From NCBI RefSeq assembly GCF_029946515.1, contig NZ_JARZHH010000022.1:62001-126000 (forward strand): a DNA stretch of 64,000 nucleotides, in the 5' to 3' direction. Made by a program: the position numbers and the translations under genes. Within the stretch, counting starts at the first letter, position 1, and each line of letters opens with the position of its first letter. This document shows positions 24,996-35,384 of this stretch, piece after piece. The DNA comes from Polyangium sp. 6x1 (GTDB lineage Bacteria; Myxococcota_A; Polyangia; Polyangiales; Polyangiaceae). Below the pieces are notes generated by a model. That model saw only the letters and a program-made list of their open reading frames with translations, made no database searches and was not told the DNA's origin.

Positions 24996-25919
24996 ATGAG
25001 GCTCTCTCCCGCACCTCTGCTCTCCGCGACGCTCCTCTGCGTGCTCTCGGCCTGCGCGAAGATGCCGCGGGTCAATACGGCGCCGGATACGCCGCGCCTC
25101 ACCGAACCGAAGAGGACGCTCGTGCTCGGCGAGGTTTCGCGCGGGGACACGCGCTCGCCGGACCATGGCCCCGGCTCGTACTGCAAGAACGGCGGGCGCA
25201 CGGGGCAGGACCTCGATCACTTCTATGGCTTCGAGGTGCACGAGACGGCGAGTTATCGCTTCGAATTCGTCCCCGAGACGTTCCAGGGCGTGATCCAGAT
25301 CCAGCAGAAGAAGGCCGATGGCCGGGGTCACTTCGGGATCGGCTGCAAGGGCGCGCAGCCGGGCCACACGGCGACGCTGTCGCTCCCGCTCGAACCCGAT
25401 TTCTACTGGGTCATCGTCGACGGAAATCTCTGGGACGAGGCAGGGACGTACACGCTGCGCGTCGATCGCGACACGTCGAAGACCGCCGTGATCCGCCCCG
25501 AGGAGCCCGCGCTCGTCGAGCCGCTCTGCGCGCGCGCGCCGCTCGTGCGTCCGGGCGAGCGGACGTATGGTGCATTCGAATCGAAGTCGGGCGGCGCGCG
25601 CGCCTCGTGTGGCCTGCTCGGGGGAGACGCCGTGCATCGAATCTCGCTGGCTACGCCCACGCGCGTCCGCCTGCGCGCCGCGGCGCATTTTCAGCCGGCG
25701 CTGGAGATCCGGAGCGGTTGTCACGAAAAGCCGATCGTGTGCACGCGGGCGGAGGCGGGGCAATCCGAGGTGGAGGTGACGGCCGATCTGCCGGCCGGCG
25801 ACCATTTCGTGGTGCTGGATTCGACGCGGCTCGGCCCTCGGGACCCGAACGGGAGCCACCTCGACGAGGCGCGGCTCGCCGGGGCCTACGTGATCGACAT
25901 GGAGGAGGAGGCACCATGA
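24996..25919 (+). CDS. Lipoprotein with PPC-like beta domains
   Basis: 307 residues. The start MRLSPAPLLSATLLCVLSAC gives a signal peptide with lipobox LSAC. The mature part looks like two pre-peptidase C-terminal (PPC)-like beta-sandwich domains: one with DHFYGFEVHETASYRFEF and FYWVIVDGN, one with VHRISLATPTRVRLRA and GDHFVVLDSTRLG. Four or more cysteines are scattered (SYCKNGG, GIGCKGA, SGCHEK, IVCTRA). No catalytic domain is visible, so a surface-binding or structural role is likely. Its stop overlaps the ATG of the next lipoprotein gene (ATGA), which indicates translational coupling. Confidence 0.7.
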   Translation: MRLSPAPLLSATLLCVLSACAKMPRVNTAPDTPRLTEPKRTLVLGEVSRGDTRSPDHGPGSYCKNGGRTGQDLDHFYGFEVHETASYRFEFVPETFQGVIQIQQKKADGRGHFGIGCKGAQPGHTATLSLPLEPDFYWVIVDGNLWDEAGTYTLRVDRDTSKTAVIRPEEPALVEPLCARAPLVRPGERTYGAFESKSGGARASCGLLGGDAVHRISLATPTRVRLRAAAHFQPALEIRSGCHEKPIVCTRAEAGQSEVEVTADLPAGDHFVVLDSTRLGPRDPNGSHLDEARLAGAYVIDMEEEAP

Positions 25920-27076
25920 GCCTTGCACGAGCGCTCTTGCTCGCGAGCCTGTTCGGGAGCACGGCGTGCGCTTCGTACGCCACAGCGAGCTCCGACGATC
26001 GGTGTGGTCCGCCGCCCGGCGTGGAAAAACCGCTCGCGTCCCTGGGCCACGATACGAAGCCGTTCGAGATGCGGCACGTGCCGGAGACGGCCTTCGGGGG
26101 AAACCCTCCGGCTTACCTGTATCGATTCGAGCGGGAGGACAGCGGCACGACGGAGGCGCTGCGCGCGATCGAGATGATCAAAGGCGGGCGGGTGCTCGTC
26201 GTGGGGGACCACGGGACGGCGCTCGTGCGTGATGCGAAGACAGGCTGGCAACCCGAATCCACGGGGACGACGGAGAACCTCCACGCCCTGGCCCCGACGC
26301 CTTATTACAAGGACGGGCAGACCGTCACGGAAGAGCAAAGGAAAAACCCGCCCTACCTCGCGGTGGGGTCGAACGGGGCGGCCGTCTTCCGCGACCCGAC
26401 CGGGGTTTGGCACGTCGAATCCACGGGGACATCGGCGAATCTCTTTGCATTGCTCCACCTCGGCCGCAAGACGCTCGCCGTGGGCGCGGGCGGGGTGATG
26501 GTGGAGCGGTCGCCCGAGGGGGCTTGGCAAACCGTGAAGACGCGGACGACGGCGGATCTGTACGCCCTCGGGAGCTGCGCGGGATACCTGTGCGCCGTGG
26601 GCGCGGGCGGGGTGATGGTCTATTGCAGATCCCAGGAGAACGAGCTCGTGTGCATTCCGCGTCCCCCCCCGACGCAGGCGACGCTGCGTGTCGTGGACGA
26701 GGCGCAGATCATGGGCGACGGGGTTTGGCTCGTGTATGTGCGGTCAGGGAAAACCGAGCCGCCCTCGCCGCCGCCCTCGTTCGTGCCCTGGTCCGTGGCG
26801 AAGGACGTCATCGCGGGCGAAGAGGTGCGCGCCACGGCGCACAACCACTGGAGCGGGATGAGCGAGATCCTCGCCGTGGGGCGGCGGGGCACGGTGTGGT
26901 TTCAGGGAGGCTTGTTCTCGGAGAGAAGCCGGCTCGAACGGGCGAAATTACCCTATGAGGTGGATTTCCACGGTGTCGCCTACGAGCTCGTGGACGGGTT
27001 TCTCGTGGGCGATCGAGGGACGATCCTGCACCTCGCCGTCGAGGGTTTCACGCCGACGCAGATTTGCCTGCTCTGA
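25916..27076 (+). CDS. Lipoprotein with beta-propeller-like repeats
   Basis: 386 residues. Signal peptide with lipobox STAC (SLFGSTACAS). The mature protein has about six repeats with the core AVGxxGxxxxR plus a tryptophan-containing strand: VVGDHGTALVRDAKTGW, AVGSNGAAVFRDPTGVW, AVGAGGVMVERSPEGAW, AVGAGGVMVY, AVGRRGTVWF and LVGDRGTILHL. The spacing suggests a beta-propeller like those of the Ycf48 type. Coupled by an ATGA overlap to the PPC-like lipoprotein gene, so the two probably act together at the outer membrane or periplasm. Function unknown. Confidence 0.72.
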   Translation: MSLARALLLASLFGSTACASYATASSDDRCGPPPGVEKPLASLGHDTKPFEMRHVPETAFGGNPPAYLYRFEREDSGTTEALRAIEMIKGGRVLVVGDHGTALVRDAKTGWQPESTGTTENLHALAPTPYYKDGQTVTEEQRKNPPYLAVGSNGAAVFRDPTGVWHVESTGTSANLFALLHLGRKTLAVGAGGVMVERSPEGAWQTVKTRTTADLYALGSCAGYLCAVGAGGVMVYCRSQENELVCIPRPPPTQATLRVVDEAQIMGDGVWLVYVRSGKTEPPSPPPSFVPWSVAKDVIAGEEVRATAHNHWSGMSEILAVGRRGTVWFQGGLFSERSRLERAKLPYEVDFHGVAYELVDGFLVGDRGTILHLAVEGFTPTQICLL

Positions 27077-27096
27077 GCGGTACATCGGGCGCGGGT

Positions 27097-27735
27097 ATGC
27101 TACCGCGCACATCGATGGTGCGCCCCAAGGACACGTGCTCCGAGGAGACCTGGAACCGGATCGTCTCCGCAGCCCGACAGGAGCTGGTCGAGACCGACGA
27201 CGGCGACGTGGACGTGTCGGTCCGGCAGGTCGCGACGCGCGCCGGCGTCAGCCTCGGAACGATCCACTACTACTTCCCGACCAAGGAGAGCCTGCTGGAG
27301 GCTTGTCTCGACACGTATTACGAGCGGTTCGGCGCGCTGGTCGTCGAGCTCGCCCCGCTCACGACGCAAACGGACACGCGGGCCGGGATCGAGCAGGCGG
27401 TGCGGCGGATCTATTGCTTCGCGGTCGCGGAGCGGCAAAGCCTCAAGCTGCGCGCGAAGCTCAATGCAGAGCTCGGACGCCTGGAGCCGCAGCGGGCCCG
27501 GCACGTGCGCGGGCCCATGCTCGACGGATTCGCATCGCTGATCGGGAACATGGGCGGCCTCGGCGTCGCCGAGGCGCGGCTGACGATCCAGACGATGACG
27601 GGCGTCATCATGCACCTCGCGCTGCTCGCGGACGCGGACCTCGAACAGATCGCGGGCGCGGGAGGCGAAGCCGGGCGACGGATCGTGGAAGATCACGTCG
27701 CCCGGGTCGCGTTGCGGCTGGTGTTCCCGAACTAA
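27097..27735 (+). CDS. TetR-family transcriptional regulator
   Basis: About 212 residues from ATG 27097; ATG 27115 (MVRPKDTCSE) is an equally plausible start. The N-terminal DNA-binding domain has the TetR helix-turn-helix VSVRQVATRAGVSLGTIHYY followed by FPTKESLLEACL. The C-terminal part is helical and would bind a ligand and dimerise. It begins 20 bases after the beta-propeller lipoprotein gene on the same strand, so it may be the last gene of that unit and could control it. Ligand and operator unknown. Confidence 0.85.
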   Translation: MLPRTSMVRPKDTCSEETWNRIVSAARQELVETDDGDVDVSVRQVATRAGVSLGTIHYYFPTKESLLEACLDTYYERFGALVVELAPLTTQTDTRAGIEQAVRRIYCFAVAERQSLKLRAKLNAELGRLEPQRARHVRGPMLDGFASLIGNMGGLGVAEARLTIQTMTGVIMHLALLADADLEQIAGAGGEAGRRIVEDHVARVALRLVFPN

Positions 27736-27751
27736 GCCTGCTTCGTGGGGC

Positions 27752-28273
27752 TCAATCGTTGCAGAAGACTTCCATCGCGCGCGGATCGGTGTAGTCGCAG
27801 TTATTGACGTAGGACGCTCCGGCGCAGACGCCAGCCATCATCGCGTCCGGCTCGAGACAATCGCAGAAGTCGCTGCCGTTCGTCGTCGGCGTACACCCGG
27901 CGGGAAGGGGCCGGCACTCGGTCTGCCGCGGCGGCTCGCCGGCGCGAACGACGCAATACGTGTCGGGGGCGCAGGTCTGCCGGCCGTCGCAGTCGTGCTC
28001 CTTGGGCGTGGTCGCCTCCCAGCGATCGAGAATGCAAAGCCTGTTTCCGATGACCGGGCCCCCCTCGCCACAGGTCACCCACCGGTCGTCGTCGATCGGC
28101 CCGACACACGCCGCCTCGCCGCAGGCCAGGTCTTGCGAGTTCTCGTTGATCGTCACGGAGCAGGTGCAGTCACCGCCGCCGCCCGGGCCACCGTTCGCGT
28201 TCGAATCATCCCCACAGGCGACGAGGCCCGAGGCGACAGCGAGAAGGACAAGTGATCGAAGCCAAAAGCGCAT
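27752..28273 (-). CDS. Cysteine-containing lipoprotein
   Basis: 173 residues. Signal peptide with lipobox LVAC, a short Gly-rich linker (NGGPGGGGD), then a domain with about 14 cysteines (DCTCSV, LACGEAAC, CDGRQTC, DFCDC) and few hydrophobic stretches, which suggests a disulfide-stabilised periplasmic or surface domain. A strong GGAGGA lies 4 bases before ATG. It converges on the TetR gene. It does not share the repeats of the 52-56 kb lipoproteins. Function unknown. Confidence 0.72.
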   Translation of the reverse strand: MRFWLRSLVLLAVASGLVACGDDSNANGGPGGGGDCTCSVTINENSQDLACGEAACVGPIDDDRWVTCGEGGPVIGNRLCILDRWEATTPKEHDCDGRQTCAPDTYCVVRAGEPPRQTECRPLPAGCTPTTNGSDFCDCLEPDAMMAGVCAGASYVNNCDYTDPRAMEVFCND

Positions 28274-28444
28274 GATTCCTCCAGGAAGGCCGCGAGCCTA
28301 GCGCGGCCTTCGGCGCGCGCCGCACCACGAATCGGACGGCGTCCGAACCTTCCGCTGACCACCGCCCCGCCCCGCACGAGCACGCGCCGTCAATACCTTG
28401 ACCGTCCGGCAAACCTTCCACACATCCCCCGAACGGGAGGCGCG

Positions 28445-28948
28445 ATGAAGGATTGGAAGTTGCCCTGGGAAGGTGGGTGTCGTTGTGGTCAGGTCCGGCT
28501 GAAGATCACGGCCCCGCCGCTGCTGACGCTCGCCTGCCATTGCAAAGGCTGCCAGCGGATGAGCGCCAGCGCCTTTTCGCTCGGCATGCTGCTACCGAGC
28601 GACGGCTTTCAGGTGACGCAGGGCGAGCCCGTGATCGGCGGCCTGCACGGCGCGGTCCGCCATTTCTTTTGCCCACATTGCATGAGCTGGATGTGGAACC
28701 GGCCCCCCGGCGTGGAGACGATCGTCATCGTCCGGCCGACGATGCTCGACGATCCGAGCTGGTTCTGGCCGTTCCTCGAGACGTGCACGCGGGAAAAACT
28801 CCCCTGGGCGAGCACGCCCGCCGTGCACGGTTTCGAGGGCTTTCCCGATCCTGCGGACTATGGTCGGCTCATGAAAGAATTCGCAGACCGGGCCGAGGAG
28901 GGCTTCAAGCCTCCCGCGAAGGCCCCTGCGAGAGCGCCCGTCGCATGA
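28445..28948 (+). CDS. GFA/CENP-V-domain zinc protein
   Basis: 167 residues. The zinc-binding pattern of the GFA (glutathione-dependent formaldehyde-activating-like) family is complete: GCRCGQV (C12, C14), ACHCKGC (C31, C33, C36) and FFCPHC (C76, C79). Members bind zinc and some handle glutathione adducts; most are uncharacterised. GGGAGGCGCG precedes the ATG. The last 44 bases overlap the 3' end of the convergent ABC ATPase gene, which encodes a Lys/Ala/Pro tail here. Specific substrate unknown. Confidence 0.85.
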   Translation: MKDWKLPWEGGCRCGQVRLKITAPPLLTLACHCKGCQRMSASAFSLGMLLPSDGFQVTQGEPVIGGLHGAVRHFFCPHCMSWMWNRPPGVETIVIVRPTMLDDPSWFWPFLETCTREKLPWASTPAVHGFEGFPDPADYGRLMKEFADRAEEGFKPPAKAPARAPVA

Positions 28949-29917
28949 AGAGGTCCTCGAGCGTCTCGCGCCGCGGGACGACTTCGAGGATCTGCGCCCC
29001 GTCGTCGAGCGCCGCCCGGAGCACGTCGCCGACCTGCTTTTCGCCCTCGATCTCCACGACGACCACGTCCGCCCGCGTCCGCACGCCGTGGCCCTGCTGC
29101 TCGAACGCGCGGCGGAGAATCTCGCTCGCGCCCGCGAGCGTGATGTCCGTCCGGAGCACGTCGCCGCGCAGGAGCTTGCGGAGCGCGCCGCCCACGACGA
29201 CCCGGCCCTCGCGCAGGATGGCCACACGATCACACATCGCCTCGACGTCGCTCAGGATGTGCGTCGAGAAGAAGATGGTTCGGCCCGCCGCGCGCTCCTC
29301 GAGGATGAGATCACGCACCTCCTTGCGTCCCACCGGATCGAGGCCGCTCATCGGCTCGTCCAGGACGAGCAGCTCCGGATCCGAGACGAGCGCCGCCGCG
29401 AGCCCCGTCCGCTGGAGCATGCCCTTCGAGAGGCGGCGCACCGGCCGATCGGCCGCGTACGCGATGCCCACCTTCGCGAGCATCGCCTGCGTGCGCGACG
29501 TGAGCGCCGCGCCCGCGAGGCCGGAGAGGCGGCCGCAGAGCGTGACGAACTCGCGCGGGGTGAGATACGGGTAGACGTACGGGTTCTCGGGGAGAAAGCC
29601 GATGCGGCGGCGCGCCTCCGCGCTCGGGACGCGCGCGCCGAAGAGGAACGCCTCGCCGCCCGTGGGCTTGATGAGGCCCGTGAGCATCTTGATCGTCGTG
29701 GTCTTGCCCGCGCCGTTCGGCCCGAGGAAGCCGAAGATCTCGCCGCGCCGGACGTCGAAGTCGACGCCCTTCACCGCCTCGACGCGCCGGCCGAAGAAGC
29801 CCACGCGGAAGGTCTTCCGGAGGCCCCGCACCTCGATCAACGTCTCGCCTGCAGCCGCGCTGTCGCTCGCCGCGCCGCCGCTGTCCGCGCCGCCGCCCAC
29901 GTCGATCGCCGCCTCGC

Positions 29918-29921
<4 letters not shown>
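28905..29921 (-). CDS. ABC transporter ATP-binding protein (ABC-2 exporter type)
   Basis: 338 residues. An Ala/Gly/Ser-rich N-terminal extension of about 27 residues precedes the ATPase domain: Walker [10 protein letters not shown] (67-75), signature LSKGM (typical of the ABC-2/CcmA group), Walker [14 protein letters not shown] and the H-loop STHILSD. A C-terminal accessory domain follows. It would power an ABC-2 exporter, but no permease gene is present downstream on this strand. Its ATG overlaps the stop of the sigma-54 regulator gene (ATGA), so the two are translationally coupled. Confidence 0.9.
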
Positions 29922-31309
<1,388 letters not shown>

Positions 31310-31490
31310 GCTGGACCCTTCGTAGCATGAGGTGGGCGCTGGGAGGTGGTCCGGCGGTCTGGTCCAGATCCGTACCGGGACACAACCGGATAGTTTCTGC
31401 TTTCTCACGAGAATGATACAACCGCCCGCGCAGCGAGGACGGTCCACTCCCGTGGGGGGAGAGACCCCTCCCCCTGCCTTTCGAGGGTCG

Positions 31491-34187
31491 ATGCGTACGC
31501 TTGAGAACGCCTCCTTTGCCGAGCCGCGGCGGCTCGTCGCGCTCACCGCGCTTCCCATGGCTTTCTGCCTCCTGGTCACCGCGGACGCCGAGGCGCAGCA
31601 ACCGTTCGGCCCGCAGCCGCCGCCGGGGCAGTTCCAGCCGCAACCGGGGCAGTTCCAGCCGCAACCGGGGCAGTTCCAGCCGCCGCCCGGCCAGTTCCAG
31701 CCGCCGCCCGGCCAGTTCCAGCCGCAACCGGGGCAGTTTCAGCCGCCGCCGGGGCAGTTCCAGCCGCAACCCGGGCAGCCCCCGGCAGGGCCGTTCCCGC
31801 CGCCGGCCGGCCAGGGCGCGAACACGCAAGAGCTGCCGCCCGCGGGCGAAGCGCCCCCGGAGCCGCCGAAGGTCGACGAGCTGGAGGAGCGCGCGCGGAC
31901 GCTGATCGAGCAGCCGAACTCGTTCGGATCGACCGGCCTCTTGCGCACCTCGTACGCCGGCTCGGGCGCGGCCGGGACGTTCCGCGTCTCGTTCCTCAGC
32001 GACTTCTTCTCGACCTCGAACTTCCTCTGCGATCCGGATCTGTCGACGGCCGCCGGGCAGCGGATCACCTGCACGCGCGACAACCTCGCGGACTCGGCGA
32101 GCCACGTCGGCGCGTTCTTCGCGCTCAGCGCGACGCCGTTCTCGTTCCTCGAGGCGTTCGCGGCGATCCGCACGTACGCGAACTCGAACGACCAGGGCAA
32201 ACCCCAGCTCCTGCAGGTCCTCGGTGACACGAACTTCGGCCTGAAGCTCTTCACGCCCTCGCGCGTCGGCACGTACTTCTCGTTCGGCGCCGAGGCGCAG
32301 GTCTTCTTGCTGAACGGCACGGGCAGCGTGGGCGTCACGGGCGCGGGCACGAGCGCGTTCTTCCGCGCGCTCGCGACCGCCGACTTCCGCAAGCCCGGCG
32401 GGCAAGGTTTCCCGCTGCGCGTGAACGTGAACCTCGGCTACAAGGTCGACAACTCCGGCCAGCTCGTGCGCGAGGTGGAGGAGGGGCGCGCGCTCGAGTA
32501 CCGCGACGGCCGCGATCGGCAGCCGATCTCGCGCATCGAGCGCTTCGGCCTCGGGATCAACCGCGTCGACTTCTTCACGCCGTGGATCGGCGTGGAGCTG
32601 CCCTTCCGGTACGCGCAGCCGTACGTCGAGTACACGGTCGACGTCCCGGTGAACCGACAAGGCTACGAGTGTCACACGGGCCGCGTGTCGCGCGGCGACG
32701 TCTGCCTCGGGCTCGCCGATTTCGGCGCGGCAGATCCGCAAGCGGCCGGCGGCCCCGGTTACTCGGCGCTGCCGTCGCGCCTCACGCTCGGCGCACGCGT
32801 GACGCCGTTCAGCAAGGCGTTCCGCGGCCTCTCGGGGCACGCGGCCGTGGACATCGGCCTCTCGGCGACCTCGGTGTTCATCGAGGAGATCGCGCCGCAA
32901 GCGCCGTGGACCGTCTACCTCGGGCTCGCGTACGCGTACGACACGAAGGAGCCGCCGCCCCCGCCGCCTCCGCCGCCTCCGCCGCCTCCGCCGCCTCCGC
33001 CGGAGCCCGTGATCCTGCCGGCGCCGCAGTCGTTCGTGCGCGGCACGGTGCACGAGACGAACAAGCCCGAGGCCGTGATCCCCGACGCGATCGTGTCCAT
33101 CGAGGGGAGCCAGGATCCGCCGTTCGCGACGAGCGCCGGCGGCACGTTCCTCACGCGTCACCTCGAGCCGGGGACGTACACGTTCTCGGTGCGCGCGCCG
33201 GGCTACAAGCCGTCCACGTGCCAGGCGACCGTGGTCGCGCCGCCGCCGCCGACGCTGCCGAAGACGGAGCCGCCGGCGCAACCGGCGCAGCCGGCGCAGC
33301 CCGCGCCGGGGCAGTTCGGCGCGCAGGGGCAGTTCGGCGTCCCGCCGGGACAGTTCGGCGCGCAGGGACAGTTCGGCGCGCAGGGACAGTTCGGCGCACC
33401 GGGGCAGTTCCCGCCGCCGGCGCCGTTCGGTCAGCCCGGCGCGGCGCAGCCGCAGCCCCCGGCGCCGGCCCCGGCGACGCCTCCGCCGCAGCAAGGTCCG
33501 GCGATCGTGGACGTCGACTGCGCGCTCGAAGCGCTGCCGAAGATCGGCGCGATCGCGGGCGTGGTGCGCGACGCCGAGACGGGCGAGCCGATCCCCGCGG
33601 CGGTCGTGCGGATCGTCGACGCGACGGGCAAGGAGCGCACGGCGACGGCCGACGCGAAGGGCGCCGTGACGTTCCGCGATCTGCCGCTCGGCGGGACGAA
33701 GATCCGCGCCGAGGCCTCGGGCTTCATGAACCACGTCGGCGAGGCCGAGGTGCGCCTGAACGACGAGGCGAAGGTCACGCTCGCGATGAACAAGCGCCCG
33801 GCCGCGCGGGCCGCGAACGTGAAGGTGCAGGGCAACGAGATCAAGATCTCGCGGCAGGTGCACTTCGAGAGCGACTCGGCGAAGATCCTCGGCGATTCGA
33901 ACACGCTGCTCGAGGAGATCGCGGACGTCCTTCAGCAGAACCCGAAGCTCCGCAAGGTCGAGATCCAGGGCCACACGGACAACACGGGCACGCGCGAGCG
34001 CAACCAGACGCTCAGCGAGCAGCGCGCCCAGGCCGTGCGGACGTGGCTCATCGCGGCGGGCGTCGACGCCTCGCGCCTCGTGGCGAAGGGCTACGGTCAG
34101 GACAAGCCGCTCGGGCCGAACGTGACGAGCGCGCAGCGCGCGAAGAACCGCCGCGTCCAGCTCATCATCGTCGAGAGGGACAAGTAA
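31491..34187 (+). CDS. OmpA-family outer-membrane protein with Pro/Gln repeats and carboxypeptidase-regulatory-like domains
   Basis: 898 residues. A signal peptide ends near TADAEA. Residues 45-93 are seven copies of PGQFQPQ/P. A beta-rich region (about 140-490) with many aromatic strand ends looks like an outer-membrane barrel. A run of about 17 prolines follows, then a carboxypeptidase regulatory-like domain, a second low-complexity stretch (GQFGAQ repeats, about 605-645), another regulatory-like domain, and a C-terminal OmpA peptidoglycan-binding domain (about 785-895; EIQGHTDNTGTRERNQTLSE, LVAKGYGQDKPLG). It probably links the outer membrane to the cell wall. GAGGG lies just before the ATG. 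The next lipoprotein gene begins immediately after its stop. Confidence 0.85.
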   Translation: MRTLENASFAEPRRLVALTALPMAFCLLVTADAEAQQPFGPQPPPGQFQPQPGQFQPQPGQFQPPPGQFQPPPGQFQPQPGQFQPPPGQFQPQPGQPPAGPFPPPAGQGANTQELPPAGEAPPEPPKVDELEERARTLIEQPNSFGSTGLLRTSYAGSGAAGTFRVSFLSDFFSTSNFLCDPDLSTAAGQRITCTRDNLADSASHVGAFFALSATPFSFLEAFAAIRTYANSNDQGKPQLLQVLGDTNFGLKLFTPSRVGTYFSFGAEAQVFLLNGTGSVGVTGAGTSAFFRALATADFRKPGGQGFPLRVNVNLGYKVDNSGQLVREVEEGRALEYRDGRDRQPISRIERFGLGINRVDFFTPWIGVELPFRYAQPYVEYTVDVPVNRQGYECHTGRVSRGDVCLGLADFGAADPQAAGGPGYSALPSRLTLGARVTPFSKAFRGLSGHAAVDIGLSATSVFIEEIAPQAPWTVYLGLAYAYDTKEPPPPPPPPPPPPPPPPPEPVILPAPQSFVRGTVHETNKPEAVIPDAIVSIEGSQDPPFATSAGGTFLTRHLEPGTYTFSVRAPGYKPSTCQATVVAPPPPTLPKTEPPAQPAQPAQPAPGQFGAQGQFGVPPGQFGAQGQFGAQGQFGAPGQFPPPAPFGQPGAAQPQPPAPAPATPPPQQGPAIVDVDCALEALPKIGAIAGVVRDAETGEPIPAAVVRIVDATGKERTATADAKGAVTFRDLPLGGTKIRAEASGFMNHVGEAEVRLNDEAKVTLAMNKRPAARAANVKVQGNEIKISRQVHFESDSAKILGDSNTLLEEIADVLQQNPKLRKVEIQGHTDNTGTRERNQTLSEQRAQAVRTWLIAAGVDASRLVAKGYGQDKPLGPNVTSAQRAKNRRVQLIIVERDK
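31623..31769 (+). repeat. Seven 21-bp tandem repeats coding for PGQFQPx
   Basis: Seven in-frame units of 21 bases (core GGGCAGTTCCAGCCGC) that differ mainly at the last codon (CAA or CCG). Copy number is likely to vary between strains because each unit is a multiple of three. Confidence 0.8.
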
Positions 34188-34188
34188 C

Positions 34189-34890
34189 ATCCTGCGCAAC
34201 GGCCTCTCGGCTCCCGCAGCCTTCGCGCTCGTCGTGCTCACCGCATGCACGAGCGCACAGGCTCCCTCGGAGCCTCCCAAACGAGACATCACGGCCTCCT
34301 CGACGAACGCCACGGCGGCGCCACCGCCCTCCCCTGCGGCTCTCGTCGCAGACGGCGGCGCGGCGGACGCGGAGGCCGGCGACGCCACGGCGGCGGCCGA
34401 GATCGCGGACGCGGGCAGCGACGCGGCCGAGGTCGCGGCGCCGTACGTGGCGGACAACAAGGTCCTGCCGCCAACGACGAGCGACGAGTTGCAGAAGCGC
34501 GCGGCCGCGCTCTTCGACGCGATCGTGAACGACGATCCGGCGCGCGGCGAGTCGTTCTGGTTCCCGAAGGAGCCCTTCATCCCGCTGAAGGACGTGAAGG
34601 GCGCCGACAAGTACTGGGAGCAGCTGCACCGGACCTACGCGAAGGACATCCACGCCCTGCACAAGAAGCGCAAGTCGTGGGAAGGCGCGACATTCGAGGG
34701 CTTCGAGCTCGGCTCGACGCCGAAGTGGGTGCCGCCCGGCGACGAGGGCAACAAGATCGGCTACTACCGCACCTTCCGCGGAAAACTCCGCTACCGGATC
34801 GGCGAGCAAACGCAGTCGATCGAGGTGCGCGTGATCATCTCGTGGCAGGGTCGCTGGTACATCACGCACCTCAGCAAATTCAAGAAGTAA
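34189..34890 (+). CDS. Lipoprotein, non-canonical start codon
   Basis: About 233 residues. Only a start upstream of GTG 34234 gives a proper lipoprotein signal (LRNGLSAPAAFALVVLTAC, lipobox LTAC), but the frame has no ATG, GTG or TTG there; the candidates are ATC 34189 and CTG 34192. A Shine-Dalgarno-like GAGAGGGA at 34173-34180 is about 8 bases before ATC, so the original start was probably at 34189. After an Ala/Asp-rich linker (residues 25-75) comes a domain of about 130 residues (ARGESFWFPKEPFIPLKD; GYYRTFRGKLRYRIGEQ), family not recognised. It starts right after the OmpA-family stop, so it is probably co-translated and acts in the same envelope unit. Confidence 0.7.
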   Translation: MLRNGLSAPAAFALVVLTACTSAQAPSEPPKRDITASSTNATAAPPPSPAALVADGGAADAEAGDATAAAEIADAGSDAAEVAAPYVADNKVLPPTTSDELQKRAAALFDAIVNDDPARGESFWFPKEPFIPLKDVKGADKYWEQLHRTYAKDIHALHKKRKSWEGATFEGFELGSTPKWVPPGDEGNKIGYYRTFRGKLRYRIGEQTQSIEVRVIISWQGRWYITHLSKFKK

Positions 34891-34972
34891 GCCCCGCCGG
34901 AGCGTGCACGGCGCACGTTCCGGGCGGGCATGGGAGCGTGGTATCGTCGCGCTCGCTCACGGAGCTCCGCGC

Positions 34973-35371
34973 ATGTTCCAGATCAAGCTCGACAAGCTGA
35001 ACACGCTGATCGAGTTCTCGCTCGAAGGGCTCGTGCAGCTCGACGAGATGAAGCAGTTCGTGGCGGAGCTTCGACGCTCGGCCGTCACGCTGACCGGCTC
35101 CGAGCTCAAGATGTTCGCCGACCTGCGGAAGTTCCGGCCCGCGTCGCCCGACGTGGTCGAGGTCATCCGCGAGGTGCAGGAGCTCGCGAAGACCATGGGC
35201 GTGCGGCGCATGGCGACCGTGGTCGAGAGCGAGGTGCTCACGCTGCACATGAGCCGCCTCGCCCGCGAGACAGGCGCGGACAAGTTCATCCGTCGCTTCA
35301 CGGACGAGCAAGAGGCGCGCGAGTGGCTCATGCACGGCGAGTCGTTGCGAAAGAGCCGCAGGCTGACATAG
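34973..35371 (+). CDS. SpoIIAA-like/STAS-like small protein
   Basis: 132 residues, MFQIKLDKLNTLIEFSLEG. The alternating strand and helix pattern (FVAELRRSAVTLTGSELKMF; VRRMATVVESEVLTLHMSRL) and the length resemble the SpoIIAA-like/STAS-like single-domain proteins found in many Deltaproteobacteria. Cytoplasmic. ACGGAG lies about 9 bases before ATG. It sits between the envelope lipoprotein and a glycosyltransferase gene, 13 bases from the latter. Function unknown. Confidence 0.65.
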   Translation: MFQIKLDKLNTLIEFSLEGLVQLDEMKQFVAELRRSAVTLTGSELKMFADLRKFRPASPDVVEVIREVQELAKTMGVRRMATVVESEVLTLHMSRLARETGADKFIRRFTDEQEAREWLMHGESLRKSRRLT

Positions 35372-35384
35372 CTCTCGCGTCTCC

